DNA from: Acidobacteriota bacterium
Lineage (GTDB): Bacteria; Acidobacteriota; Terriglobia; Terriglobales; Acidobacteriaceae
NCBI GenBank assembly: GCA_019351975.1
Contig: JABBOG010000004.1
Span: 57,672-121,671 of the forward strand
Length of the DNA stretch: 64,000 nt
Reading direction: 5' to 3'
Shown here: piece by piece, positions 53,742 to 62,331 of the stretch
How the letters are laid out: the number at the start of each line of letters is the position of its first letter
Position numbering within the stretch: the first letter of the stretch is position 1
Made by a program: the position numbers and the translations under genes
The notes under the pieces: model-generated
The model's database searches: none
The model's input: only the letters and a program-made list of their open reading frames with translations
Told to the model about the DNA's origin: nothing

Positions 53742-53812
53742 GGCGGCGGGCTATCGTAAGACCTCATCCGTCGTGAACATCCATATCCGAATCGAGCTAC
53801 ACTACAACTGAC

Positions 53813-54607
53813 ATGAAGATATCCACCCTTCCCTTATCCGCACTCATCCTCTCTACTGTTGCTCTACCTCTAACCGCACAGACAACTCCCGTAGCGTCGC
53901 ACCACGCGGCCACTGCCACACATCATGTTGCTGCCACAGCTGGCTGCGCCAAAGTGCCAGAACTCTCACCCAAGATCCCCGCGCTCCCGCCCGGAACACC
54001 CTGCCCCAAGGCGCTCTACACACTCACGCACACACCAGACACACACCTCGACTATGCATCACCTATGGTCAGCCCTGAGCTTCGCAAAGCGCTTGGAGGC
54101 GAAAAGGAAACCTATTCGCTGGACTACATCGACACAAGAATCGGTACCGGCCCACTTGCGCAGGAGGGTAAGTTCTACACCGTTCACTACACCGGATATC
54201 TTCTGGATGGAACAAAGTTCGACTCCTCTGTAGACCGTGGAGAACCCATTACCTTCCCTTACGGCCAGCACCGCGTCATTCCGGGCTGGGATACAGGCTT
54301 TGAGGGCATGCACGTTGGCGGCAAACGGCGTCTTTTCATCCCGTATGAGCTTGCCTACGGCGAGGCCGGTAGACCTCCGGTGATTCCCGCCAAGGCGGAA
54401 CTCATCTTCGACGTCGAATTTATAGCGCAAAGCGATGAGATGCCGAAACCGAAGGCACCCTCGGCACCGTATCACCCATCTGCACCTCCGCCAAGCGCTC
54501 AACCCGCAAACCCGCACACAGCCACACAGCCGTCCAGCGCCGGTGCGCAGAAACCAGTAACGCCTCCGCCCTCCGGCGCGACCCCACCACCGACAGACAA
54601 ACCGTAG
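53813..54607 (+). CDS. Exported FKBP-type peptidyl-prolyl isomerase
   Basis: A 264-residue protein with a signal peptide (MKISTLPLSALILSTVALPL, cleavage near TAQ). A spacer of about 75 residues is followed by an FKBP domain (about 105-205): GKFYTVHYTGYLLDGTKFDS, GQHRVIPGWDTGFEGMHVGG and LAYGEAGRPPVIPAKAELIF, the consensus catalytic pocket. The last 55 residues are Pro/Ala-rich. It would help fold periplasmic or outer-membrane proteins. TACACT lies nine bases before the start. The gene is followed by a strong hairpin. Confidence 0.92.
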   Translation: MKISTLPLSALILSTVALPLTAQTTPVASHHAATATHHVAATAGCAKVPELSPKIPALPPGTPCPKALYTLTHTPDTHLDYASPMVSPELRKALGGEKETYSLDYIDTRIGTGPLAQEGKFYTVHYTGYLLDGTKFDSSVDRGEPITFPYGQHRVIPGWDTGFEGMHVGGKRRLFIPYELAYGEAGRPPVIPAKAELIFDVEFIAQSDEMPKPKAPSAPYHPSAPPPSAQPANPHTATQPSSAGAQKPVTPPPSGATPPPTDKP

Positions 54608-54621
54608 CGATAGACCCGCGC

Positions 54622-54645
54622 GGCCGCGACACACCTGTCGCGGCC
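54622..54645 (+). terminator. Hairpin after the FKBP gene
   Basis: A perfect 10-bp stem GGCCGCGACA (54622-54631) / TGTCGCGGCC (54636-54645) with a CACC tetraloop lies 15 bases after the stop. No T-run follows, so it may act with a factor or serve to protect the 3' end. Confidence 0.65.
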
Positions 54646-54671
54646 TCAATTGGCAATCTCTGGCACAGAAG

Positions 54672-54677
54672 TAGACC
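54672..54677 (+). promoter_or_regulatory. Weak candidate -10 element of the ABC exporter gene
   Basis: TAGACC ends seven bases before ATG 54685. It lacks the final T of TANNNT and so is weaker than the other examples. Confidence 0.3.
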
Positions 54678-54684
54678 CTCAACT

Positions 54685-56490
54685 ATGTTCAGCCGTCTGC
54701 AACCCCTCTATCCATACCTTCGCCGCTACTGGCGAAGTTTTGCCCTCGGCAGCCTCGCACTCGTCATCTATAACGTCTCGAAAGCAATGATTCCGTTGCT
54801 CATTGGCGGCGCGATCACAGATATGCAACACAATCTGTCCGCTGCCAAGGTAGAGCACCACTCGTTGCGGCTGCTCGCCGTAGCTATCGTCGCAGCCGTT
54901 TGCCTGTATCTCACCCGACAGATCATCATCGGCGCTTCTCGCGAGATTGAGTTTGACCTACGCAATGACCTCTTTGCTCACCTAGAATCTCAATCGCCCG
55001 AGTTCTTCCAGCGACATCGGACCGGCGACATCATGGCGCGGTCCACCAATGACCTCAATGCCGTCCGCCAGCTCCTCGGACCCGCAATTATGTACTCCGC
55101 GAACACCATCGTTTTCACTGCGGCGGCCCTCCCATTCATGCTGCGCATCAGCCCACGGTTGACGATGTTCGCATTTCTGCCACTGCCCTTCGCCTCAGTT
55201 CTAGTTCAGTACTTTGGCGCGCGGATTCACACCCGCTTCGAACGCATCCAAGCCATGTTCTCTGATATTTCCGCGCAGGCCGAGGAGAACTTTTCTGGCG
55301 CGCGCCTTATCCGCGCCTTCGCTCAGGAAGACGCACAGATTGCTGCGTTTGAGACCTCGAATCAGGAGTATATCCGCCGCAGCCTGCTCCTCGCACGTCT
55401 CATGGCTATGCTCTGGCCGACGCTAGAGTTCGTCCTCGGCGTTTCGCTCATGATTACGCTTCTTGTGGGCGGTCGCGAAGTCGTCCAGCACCGCATAACA
55501 GTTGGACAATTCACGACGTACAACGTCTTCATGGTTCAGTTAACGTGGCCCATGATTGCCATCGGATGGGTTGTAAATCTGGTGCAGCGAGGTACAGCTT
55601 CTGTCGTTCGCATCAACGATCTAATGACCGAGAAGCCCGCTATAGACGACGCTCTGGCAGACCCTAGTCTCATGGTCAAAATGCAGGCAGATACCGATCA
55701 AGGCAAGGAACACAGCGACATCGATCAGATCGATTTTCCCATTTCAGGCCACATCGCGTTCAAGCACCTGAACTTTTCGTATCCAACCGGACCAGAAGTA
55801 TTGCATGACATCAGCCTGGACATTGCCGCCGGCACTTCACTTGCCATCGTAGGCCCCACCGGTTCGGGCAAGTCCACTCTCATTTCGCTGCTAGCTCGTC
55901 TTTACGACGCTCCCAGCGGCACCATTCTTCTTGATGAACGTCCGCTCAATCGCTATCCGCTTCAGGCCCTTCGGCGCGCCATCGGCTTTGTACCGCAGGA
56001 GACATTTCTTTTTTCCACTACCGTCGCCAACAATATTGCTTTCGGCGTTGCTTTGGCCGACGACCAGGAGATTGAAGCTGCCGCGCGCACGGCTCACATA
56101 GCCGACGAGATTCTTGAATTCCCGAATGGCTTCGAAACCATCGTCGGCGAGCGCGGAATGACCCTCTCCGGCGGCCAGAAACAGCGAACTGCTATCGCTC
56201 GGGCAATCCTGAAAGATCCGACCATGTTGATTCTTGACGACGCATTGGCTTCTGTTGACACTCACACGGAGGAGCAGATTCTCTCCGGCTTGCGCGCCGC
56301 AATGGCGGGTCGAACCACAATTCTGATCTCCCATCGAGTCTCCACAGCACGGAATGCCGATCGAATCGCGGTCCTCATTGACGGCAACATCGCGGAGATT
56401 GGGACCCACGATGAGCTACTGATACTTGGCGGATATTACACCGACCTCTTCGAGAAACAATCGCTCGAAGAGGAAATCCTTACAGCATGA
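54685..56490 (+). CDS. ABC exporter, MsbA/MDR-like (fused TM and ATPase domains)
   Basis: A 601-residue half-transporter that works as a homodimer. Six transmembrane helices span about 18-305 (FALGSLALVIYNVSKAMIPL onward, with coupling segment FQRHRTGDIMARSTNDLNAV). The ATPase has Walker A GPTGSGKSTLISLL (about 393-406), Q-loop FVPQETFLFS, signature LSGGQKQRTAIARAI, Walker B MLILDDALASVDT and H-loop LISHRVST. Walker B has Asp instead of the usual catalytic Glu (LDDALAS), a replacement that can lower ATP turnover. The substrate could be lipid A or a drug; the LPS permease nearby favours a lipid. Confidence 0.9.
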   Translation: MFSRLQPLYPYLRRYWRSFALGSLALVIYNVSKAMIPLLIGGAITDMQHNLSAAKVEHHSLRLLAVAIVAAVCLYLTRQIIIGASREIEFDLRNDLFAHLESQSPEFFQRHRTGDIMARSTNDLNAVRQLLGPAIMYSANTIVFTAAALPFMLRISPRLTMFAFLPLPFASVLVQYFGARIHTRFERIQAMFSDISAQAEENFSGARLIRAFAQEDAQIAAFETSNQEYIRRSLLLARLMAMLWPTLEFVLGVSLMITLLVGGREVVQHRITVGQFTTYNVFMVQLTWPMIAIGWVVNLVQRGTASVVRINDLMTEKPAIDDALADPSLMVKMQADTDQGKEHSDIDQIDFPISGHIAFKHLNFSYPTGPEVLHDISLDIAAGTSLAIVGPTGSGKSTLISLLARLYDAPSGTILLDERPLNRYPLQALRRAIGFVPQETFLFSTTVANNIAFGVALADDQEIEAAARTAHIADEILEFPNGFETIVGERGMTLSGGQKQRTAIARAILKDPTMLILDDALASVDTHTEEQILSGLRAAMAGRTTILISHRVSTARNADRIAVLIDGNIAEIGTHDELLILGGYYTDLFEKQSLEEEILTA

Positions 56491-56788
56491 CGTCACATGG
56501 CTAAGAGTAAATGTGCATCGATATCGTTCGGTGTATGGTCCGGTGCAGCCGAACCTCACGCAAAAATGAGTCAGATCCTCCCACGCTGCCGTTCGGCGAG
56601 GGCCAATGTGTTCTGAGGTAAGTGGTACCGGCACAAAACTTGCACAGTAGCCGATTCGTAGAACCAGATACCGGCAAAGTCAAGGTTACGGATGCTCCTC
56701 TGTAGAGACCTTGACTGCAGCAGATGCTCTACTTCTAGTAAAGCGCTCCAACTCTGCTGCTGCCGAACCCAATCCGAAAAGGAGATTT
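56491..56788. other. Gap between the ABC exporter and the aldo/keto reductase
   Basis: About 300 bases at the 3' ends of two convergent genes. Short open frames exist on both strands, but none has a start signal or a familiar protein pattern. I see no strong terminator, only two scattered TACCGGCA copies. Confidence 0.5.
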
Positions 56789-57673
56789 CTACGCGAATGC
56801 AAGATTCAGATTGCTGATAGCCTCATCGATCTCCTGTGTATTCTTGAATCCGACCGTGACGCAGTCAACGCCTGCGTTCCGGAATGCGAACCGCATTGCG
56901 GCCTGCCGCTCCTCGTGACGCGTGAACGCACCCGCGCCCACCAGCTTCATGCTGATGACACCCATTCCTTGCTTGCGCACCTGCTTCACATGCTCCACAA
57001 CGTCGCCCACGAACTGCGGATTGTTGCCATCGCTTCCGGTGGGCCCGTCCATGCGCGTTCCGTTCTGGTTCATCCGTATCATAGCCACCTGCAGCCATTC
57101 GTTGCCGGGCATCTGCCTTAGTGCGGGCAAACCATGCACCGAAGCTCCGCGCGCACGAATCATCTGTTTCGACTGCGCGTGCAGAATTCCATCCTGCCAC
57201 CGGGTCGTTTCGCTCACCCAATCCGCCGTGTGCTGCCAGTGCAGCAGCATGATGTCGAAGTAGTCGGTCTTCGATGTCCGAAGCATATCCTCCAATCGCT
57301 TTTGCGGGTCAGCGTCGGCATCGGTCGTCACCTTACTCATCACCTGGTAGCTCTCTCGCGGATACGGCTTCAGAGCCTCGCCCAGCATCGCCGGCGTCAT
57401 GTACGCTTCTGCCGTCTCGAAGAATCGGATGCCGCGATCATAGGCGTATCCGACCAACCGATTGAAGCCCTGCTGCCCAAGTTCCGCCTGAACCTGCCCG
57501 TTGTTTGATCCGGTCCCGAAGGCGAGGCGGGTCACCTCCACGCCAGACTTACCGAGAGTCACCGTGCTCGTAGCTGCTGGCGCGGACGCCTCCGCAGGTA
57601 GTGTTCCCAGGCTTGCGATCGCTCCGGCAGCCAGGCTTGTCTTCAGAAAGTCGCGACGTGAAAATGTGCTCAT
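56789..57673 (-). CDS. Tat-exported aldo/keto reductase
   Basis: A 294-residue oxidoreductase with a twin-arginine signal (FSRRDFLKTSLAAGAIASLG, cleavage near AEA). The aldo/keto reductase barrel follows: VTRLAFGTGSNNGQ, GYAYDRGIRFFETAEAYMTP (catalytic Tyr), YQVMSKVTTDADAD (catalytic Lys) and DIMLLHWQHTAD (catalytic His). The usual catalytic Asp of the FDTAxxYG motif reads Glu here (ETAEAY). The C-terminal NADPH contact region differs from the soluble enzymes. A folded periplasmic enzyme with its own cofactor fits the Tat route. Substrate is unknown. Confidence 0.87.
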   Translation of the reverse strand: MSTFSRRDFLKTSLAAGAIASLGTLPAEASAPAATSTVTLGKSGVEVTRLAFGTGSNNGQVQAELGQQGFNRLVGYAYDRGIRFFETAEAYMTPAMLGEALKPYPRESYQVMSKVTTDADADPQKRLEDMLRTSKTDYFDIMLLHWQHTADWVSETTRWQDGILHAQSKQMIRARGASVHGLPALRQMPGNEWLQVAMIRMNQNGTRMDGPTGSDGNNPQFVGDVVEHVKQVRKQGMGVISMKLVGAGAFTRHEERQAAMRFAFRNAGVDCVTVGFKNTQEIDEAISNLNLAFA

Positions 57674-57863
57674 CGGATGGCCCCGTTCCGCCGCTGGGTA
57701 AACCGGCGATTTGCCGGAATCATAACACTAATCCCATAAACCCTGCCACTTCTGATGCGATGCAGGCCACAAAGAGACCTCTATCTTTTCGTCACGCGTG
57801 CCAGCCATAGTGCCCGGGCTCTATGATGTCTCTTGTTCTATCGACCCTAAATTCGAGACTTTC

Positions 57864-58769
57864 GTGAAAAACAAACTGCTGTTTGGTATCCTTGCGCTGC
57901 TCCTGTCTTCTTCTGCATTCGCCCCACTGGTAGTTGCATCGTCGGTATTCACCACGCGCCTCGATGACCCAAAAGCCGTGTATCTCACGCAGAAAGAGTT
58001 CGGCGCGCAGGCCAACGGCACCTCCGACGACACCGCAGCCATCCAGCACGCCATTGATAAAGCTGCCGGAGACGGCGACGAAGGCATCGTGTTCGTCCCC
58101 TCAGGCCGATATCGCCTCACCCGCACCCTATACATCTGGCCAGGGATTCGCATCTTCGGCTATGGCGCGGAACGGCCTGTCTTTCTGCTCGCCCCATCCA
58201 CGCCGGGCTTCCAGAAAGGGGTCGGCAATATGGTCATCTTCACCGGCTTCCGCCCCGGCAGCCCGCGCTTGTCCGGCAGCCGCGTTCCGTTCCCCCCGCC
58301 AGGCAGCGTTCCTCCAAACCTGGCAATCGCAGACGCCAACTCCGGCACCTTTTATTCCGCTATGAGCAACATCGACTTCGAGATCGGCGACGGCAACCCT
58401 GCAGCCATTGCCATCCGCTTCCACGTCGCGCAGCACGCCTTCCTCAGCCACATGGACTTCCACATCGGCTCCGGCCTCGCTGCCCTCACTCAGGTCGGAA
58501 ATGAGGCCGAAGACCTGCACATCTTCGGCGGCCGCTACGGCATCCTCACCGATAAGACCTCGCCCGCCTGGCAGTTCACCCTCATAGACTCGATCTTCGA
58601 GGGCCAGCGCGACGCAGCCATCCGCGAACACGAGGCCGGTCTCACACTCATCCGCGACACATTCCGCAACGTTCCCACCGCCATCGACATCGACCCGGAG
58701 TACAGCGACGAGCTTTGGATTAAGGACAACCGCTTTGAGAGCATCTCCCGCGCCGCTATCATCATCTAG
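57864..58769 (+). CDS. Pectate-lyase-fold exported protein, 5' part of a frameshifted gene
   Basis: The first 301 residues of what should be one long secreted protein. A signal peptide (VKNKLLFGILALLLSSSAFA) is followed by the Pectate_lyase_3 pattern: FGAQANGTSDDTAAIQHAID, VFVPSGRYRLTRTLYIWPGI and parallel-beta-helix turns (DSIFEGQRDAAIREHEAGLT). The frame stops at TAG 58767-58769, immediately before sequence that continues the same domain in the +1 frame (SNEKSPLTEIG). I use GTG 57864 over ATG 57798 because the signal peptide begins there. One extra base in the tract ATCATCATCTAGC accounts for the break. Confidence 0.75.
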   Translation: MKNKLLFGILALLLSSSAFAPLVVASSVFTTRLDDPKAVYLTQKEFGAQANGTSDDTAAIQHAIDKAAGDGDEGIVFVPSGRYRLTRTLYIWPGIRIFGYGAERPVFLLAPSTPGFQKGVGNMVIFTGFRPGSPRLSGSRVPFPPPGSVPPNLAIADANSGTFYSAMSNIDFEIGDGNPAAIAIRFHVAQHAFLSHMDFHIGSGLAALTQVGNEAEDLHIFGGRYGILTDKTSPAWQFTLIDSIFEGQRDAAIREHEAGLTLIRDTFRNVPTAIDIDPEYSDELWIKDNRFESISRAAIII

Positions 58770-60966
58770 CAACGAAAAAAGCCCGCTCACTGAAATCGGC
58801 TGTGAAGGCGCCACGCTCAGAGACGTTCCGACGTTCGCCCTTCTGCGTGAGAGCGACAAGAAGATCCCCGGCAAAGGTGAAGTTTATAAAGTCACTAACT
58901 TCAACTTCGGGCTCATTGTTCCTGGCGAAGGCAAAACCGGAGTCATGGGCATGCGCTACGACGCCATACCCCTGAAGACCTTTCCCGCACCGCTGCCTCC
59001 TGCCATCCACCCCCTCCCTCCCACCACAGACTGGGTGAACGTGCATACCCTCGGCGTCAAAGGCGATGGCACCAGCGACGATACCGCAGCCATGCAGAAG
59101 GCCATCGACACCCACCGCGTTCTCTATCTCCCCGGTGGTCACTACGTTGTCACTGACACCCTGACGATGCGGCCCGACACCGTCCTCGTCGGCCTTCACC
59201 CCACGCTCACCCAGATCGACCTTCTCGATAACACGCCAGGATATCAGGGAGTTGGTGCTCCCAAACCCGTCATCGCCACCTCCCAGGGAGGCGCAGCGAT
59301 GGTCTCGGGCTTCGGCGTCTTTACCGGTGGCATCAACCAGCGTGCCGTCGCCATGCTCTGGATGGCCGGTCCGGATTCGCAGGTCGACGATGTGCGTTTC
59401 CTCGGCGGACACGGCAGCGGTACAAACCCCTACAACAACAACCACACCGCCGATCCTGACCTACACAAGCGCTGGGACGGACAATATCCCAGCCTCTGGG
59501 TTACTCATGGCGGCGGCGGCACTTTCGCAGACATCTGGACGCCGAATACCTTTGCCCAGGCAGGTTTCTATGTCTCCGATACATCCACACCTGGCCACGT
59601 CTATGAGCTCTCCAACGAACACCACGTCCGCAACGAGATCAAGCTCGACCACGTCCAAAACTGGGACTTCAACGCACCGCAGACCGAAGAGGAAGCTGGC
59701 GAAAGCCCCGATTCCCTCTCGCTCGAGATCGATTGCTCCAAGAACATCACCATCGCGAACTATCACGCCTATCGTGTCACGCGCAGCCGCGCACCCTATC
59801 CCGCCGCAGTTCGCCTCTATAATTCCGAGGACATCCACTTCCGCAATGTCCACGTCAACGCAGAGAGCGGCTTCGCTGTCTGCGATCAGAACGGCTGCGC
59901 CACATATCTGCGCGTCAGCAAATACCCCTACGATAACGCCATCCAGGACATGACTCGCCACATCGATGTGCGCCAGCGCGAGTTCGCTCTCCTCGACATC
60001 CCAGAGATCTCGACCACGCCGCCTCGTCCGGCAAATCATGCAGACCCTGCCGCACCCGGTCCCAACAATGCCTCAGCCATCCTCGCTCCCGGAACGACCG
60101 TCCGCAAGCTCCAGGATGGCTTCTACTCCATCTCCGGCGCAGCCGTCGATGCCTCCGGCAAGCTCTTCTTCGTTGATCACCACGAGCAGCGCATCTACGG
60201 CTGGTCTCCCGCCAAAGGTCTGTCCGTCGAGCGCGACAGCCCCCTAGACCCGGTTAACCTTGCGTTCGACAGATCGGGCGACCTGGTCGTCCTCTCCTCC
60301 GACGGCCCCGAGGGTACCGTCTACAGCTTCCACCCCGGCTCTCCCATGAACAAGATCACTGTCCTGAAGCCGCAGCCCTCCGCTCCGCATCCCGGTGCTG
60401 TGGCCATGCTCCCCGTCAATTACTGGAACAACGGCGAGTTCAAGGACCAGCTCGACTTCAACACCATGACCTACACCACGCTCTCGCAGATGTTCTACAG
60501 CGACGTCTCCACGCCCATTGCAAACCAGTACGTCTCACCCGATGGCAGCCTCTTCCTTCCCGCTGGCCGCGTCTTCCAGCAGGGTCCGCCAGATTACACC
60601 GGTTGGCGCTTCTCCGATAACCTGGACACGTACGGCTTCACCACCGCTGCCCCCGGCCAGCGGATCTACGTCAGCAGCGAGTCCGAAGACCGCACTTACG
60701 CCGGTACCGTCCGCGCCGACGGCACACTCACAGACCTCAAGCTCTTCGCCCAGCGCGGCGGCGAAAGCGTCACCGTCGATCCTCACGGCAATGTCTTCGT
60801 CGCCAACGGACAGATCTTTGTCTACAACCCTGCCGGCGCGCAAATTGCCGAGATCGATGTGCCTGAGCGCCCCATCGACATCGTCCTGGGCGGCAGCGAT
60901 CACCGCACCCTCTTCATCCTCACCCACCACACGCTCTTCGAGGCCAGCCTGCGCGGCTCCCATTAG
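58735..60966 (+). CDS. Pectate-lyase-fold plus beta-propeller protein, 3' part of the frameshifted gene
   Basis: The +1 frame from about 58767 continues the first helix (CEGATLRDVPTFALLRESDK) and then repeats the Pectate_lyase_3 start (GVKGDGTSDDTAAMQKAIDT, then LYLPGGHYVVTDTLTMRPDT). A second beta-helix runs to about residue 430. The C-terminal 290 residues look like an SMP-30/gluconolactonase or NHL propeller (GAAVDASGKLFFVDHHEQRI, PVNLAFDRSGDLVVLSSDGP). The nominal TTG start at 58735 is probably not used. Such fusions fit exo-acting glycan-degrading proteins, but no catalytic residues can be named. Confidence 0.72.
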   Translation: MRASPAPLSSSSNEKSPLTEIGCEGATLRDVPTFALLRESDKKIPGKGEVYKVTNFNFGLIVPGEGKTGVMGMRYDAIPLKTFPAPLPPAIHPLPPTTDWVNVHTLGVKGDGTSDDTAAMQKAIDTHRVLYLPGGHYVVTDTLTMRPDTVLVGLHPTLTQIDLLDNTPGYQGVGAPKPVIATSQGGAAMVSGFGVFTGGINQRAVAMLWMAGPDSQVDDVRFLGGHGSGTNPYNNNHTADPDLHKRWDGQYPSLWVTHGGGGTFADIWTPNTFAQAGFYVSDTSTPGHVYELSNEHHVRNEIKLDHVQNWDFNAPQTEEEAGESPDSLSLEIDCSKNITIANYHAYRVTRSRAPYPAAVRLYNSEDIHFRNVHVNAESGFAVCDQNGCATYLRVSKYPYDNAIQDMTRHIDVRQREFALLDIPEISTTPPRPANHADPAAPGPNNASAILAPGTTVRKLQDGFYSISGAAVDASGKLFFVDHHEQRIYGWSPAKGLSVERDSPLDPVNLAFDRSGDLVVLSSDGPEGTVYSFHPGSPMNKITVLKPQPSAPHPGAVAMLPVNYWNNGEFKDQLDFNTMTYTTLSQMFYSDVSTPIANQYVSPDGSLFLPAGRVFQQGPPDYTGWRFSDNLDTYGFTTAAPGQRIYVSSESEDRTYAGTVRADGTLTDLKLFAQRGGESVTVDPHGNVFVANGQIFVYNPAGAQIAEIDVPERPIDIVLGGSDHRTLFILTHHTLFEASLRGSH

Positions 60967-61167
60967 ATTTCACTGTCTATCAGTCCCGACCAAGCGACAC
61001 AATAGACCTTCGACTCGAAACGGGCATAACCGCCGCAGGGCGTCGAGTGGTACGGGATCCGTGGGAGGGCGCGGTTTGCTTGATCCAGTCGCAGCAATCA
61101 CCGAGCAGCAATACAGGCTCTGTGTACGCGCTCTACAAAGGAACTCTAAGTTGTCATCGAGTATCTG
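60967..61167. other. Gap between the beta-helix/propeller gene and the CRP-family gene
   Basis: About 200 bases at convergent 3' ends. I see no gene and no clear terminator. The right end abuts the 61184-61208 inverted repeat. Confidence 0.5.
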
Positions 61168-61872
61168 TCAGTCGTGTAAAACAATGTTCAATAGAGACTT
61201 ATGAACATGAATGTGCCCGTTGTACTGAATGAAACCCAGGCGGCGAAAGCGGTTCATAAAAAAGTTGACCCTTGGACGCGTTGTGCCAACCATTTCTGCG
61301 AGGACGGCCTGACTGATTTTTGGAATTCGTGTCTCCGCGTCCTCTGACTTTTCAATCTCCGCCATCATTACCAGAATTCGCGCCAACCGCCGCTCGCTAC
61401 TATTAAAACGTTTATCCACAAGATCGGCCTGCATTCGCATGCTGCGGGCCAGCATATATCCAAGAAACATATCGGAGAAAGCATTCTCTTCATGGATCAC
61501 GCGAATCATCTCGCTTCTTTCGATCCTCAATGCGGTAGAAGCGACCATTGCAACTGCCGTCGCTAGGCGCCTCCCTGGGACCGCCACAATAGCCTCCTCT
61601 CCAATAAAATCCCCTTTTGAGAGGACGGCGATGGTCGCCTCCTTTCCTTTTTTAGACAGGACCGTTACCTTCGCCCTGCCGGATTGAAGGTAATAGAGGC
61701 AGTCCGCAGGATCACCCTGAGAAAACAGCGCCTGCTTTGCCTTGAAGCGCATAATCTTCCGCCCTACGCCCGATTCGGCTAAAAAGCTGATTGAAGAAAA
61801 CTCGACATCTTTTACTTCCTTCGTCACTGATGAACTTCTCTCTGCGCACAACGTTGACCACAGACAGACCAT
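61168..61872 (-). CDS. CRP/FNR-family transcription regulator
   Basis: A 234-residue regulator. The N-terminal cyclic-nucleotide-binding-type barrel shows FSQGDPADCLYYLQSGRAKV, VLSKKGKEATIAVLSKGDFI and the phosphate-cassette position GEEAIVAVPGRRLATAVAM, which differs from cAMP-binding CRP (no RAAT or similar arginine-serine pair). The C-terminal winged helix reads ISQAVLAEMVGTTRPRVNFF then GFIQYNGHIHVHKSLL. No FNR-type cysteine cluster is present. ATG 61872 and GTG 61827 (AGAGAGAAG before it) are both possible starts. It is divergent from the Ig-repeat lipoprotein gene. Confidence 0.88.
   Translation of the reverse strand: MVCLWSTLCAERSSSVTKEVKDVEFSSISFLAESGVGRKIMRFKAKQALFSQGDPADCLYYLQSGRAKVTVLSKKGKEATIAVLSKGDFIGEEAIVAVPGRRLATAVAMVASTALRIERSEMIRVIHEENAFSDMFLGYMLARSMRMQADLVDKRFNSSERRLARILVMMAEIEKSEDAETRIPKISQAVLAEMVGTTRPRVNFFMNRFRRLGFIQYNGHIHVHKSLLNIVLHD
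61184..61208. promoter_or_regulatory. TGTTCA inverted repeat at the 3' end of the CRP-family gene
   Basis: ATGTTCA (61184-61190) and TGAACAT (61202-61208) form 7-bp arms 11 bases apart, inside the last codons of the regulator gene and just beyond. It shares the TGTTCA half-site with the palindrome at 62126. Confidence 0.35.
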
Positions 61873-62125
61873 TCTGAACCGAGGACTGAAATCTACGCGA
61901 TAGTCATTGGATGCACAGAGCCTCCCACATGCGTAACTTCATTCGAAACGTAGCTTTTTCGAACAAAGTATCCTCCGTCTTCGTTATGCCGCGCTCCACC
62001 GCGTACATCTCCTCGAAGCAACACACAGCAAATGAAGAACTCGTCGAAACACCGCACCTCTAACTTCCCACCTCGGCAAGTTAGTAGAGGCTTCACCTAC
62101 AGCGCCGCAAAATTATTCGGCATTA

Positions 62126-62143
62126 GTGTTCAATGTTGAACAC
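62126..62143. promoter_or_regulatory. Perfect 18-bp palindrome, probable regulator operator
   Basis: GTGTTCAATGTTGAACAC is an 8-2-8 perfect inverted repeat in the divergent region. Two-fold symmetric TGTTCAA half-sites next to each other fit a dimeric CRP/FNR-type regulator, and such a gene begins 254 bases away. Target assignment is inference. Confidence 0.55.
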
Positions 62144-62233
62144 ATTACGGAGTCAGCGATTCGATACGCTTTGAATATTACCTAAGTGCAACAAAATGGT
62201 TACTGATGCGTTTTAGTGTCATTACCTTGCGTT

Positions 62234-62261
62234 CGAAAAGCTGCGTGCCGCAGCCTTTTCG
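62234..62261 (+). promoter_or_regulatory. Leader hairpin upstream of the Ig-repeat lipoprotein gene
   Basis: CGAAAAGCTGCG pairs with CGCAGCCTTTTCG, giving 12 base pairs, one bulged C and a TGC loop, 70 bases before ATG 62332. It may be an mRNA-leader structure or a transcription attenuator. It does not match a riboswitch class that I know. Confidence 0.45.
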
Positions 62262-62331
62262 GGCGTAAGTAGCACACAGCGCTTCGGTTCCTGAAAATCC
62301 ATCAACAACGGCTTATTGGTAGGGAGTATCA

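Larger units (their letters stand above)
61873..62331. other. Divergent regulatory region between the CRP-family gene and the Ig-repeat lipoprotein
   Basis: About 460 bases without a convincing gene. It contains a perfect 18-bp palindrome (62126-62143), a long imperfect hairpin (62234-62261) and an AGGGAG Shine-Dalgarno just before ATG 62332. An A+T-richer stretch (62105-62230) probably holds the promoters. Confidence 0.6.

Noticed and set aside
62150..62331. Cyclic-di-GMP or other riboswitch before the Ig-repeat lipoprotein
   Set aside because: The hairpin is real, but the conserved core sequences of the known classes that I could recall are not there.
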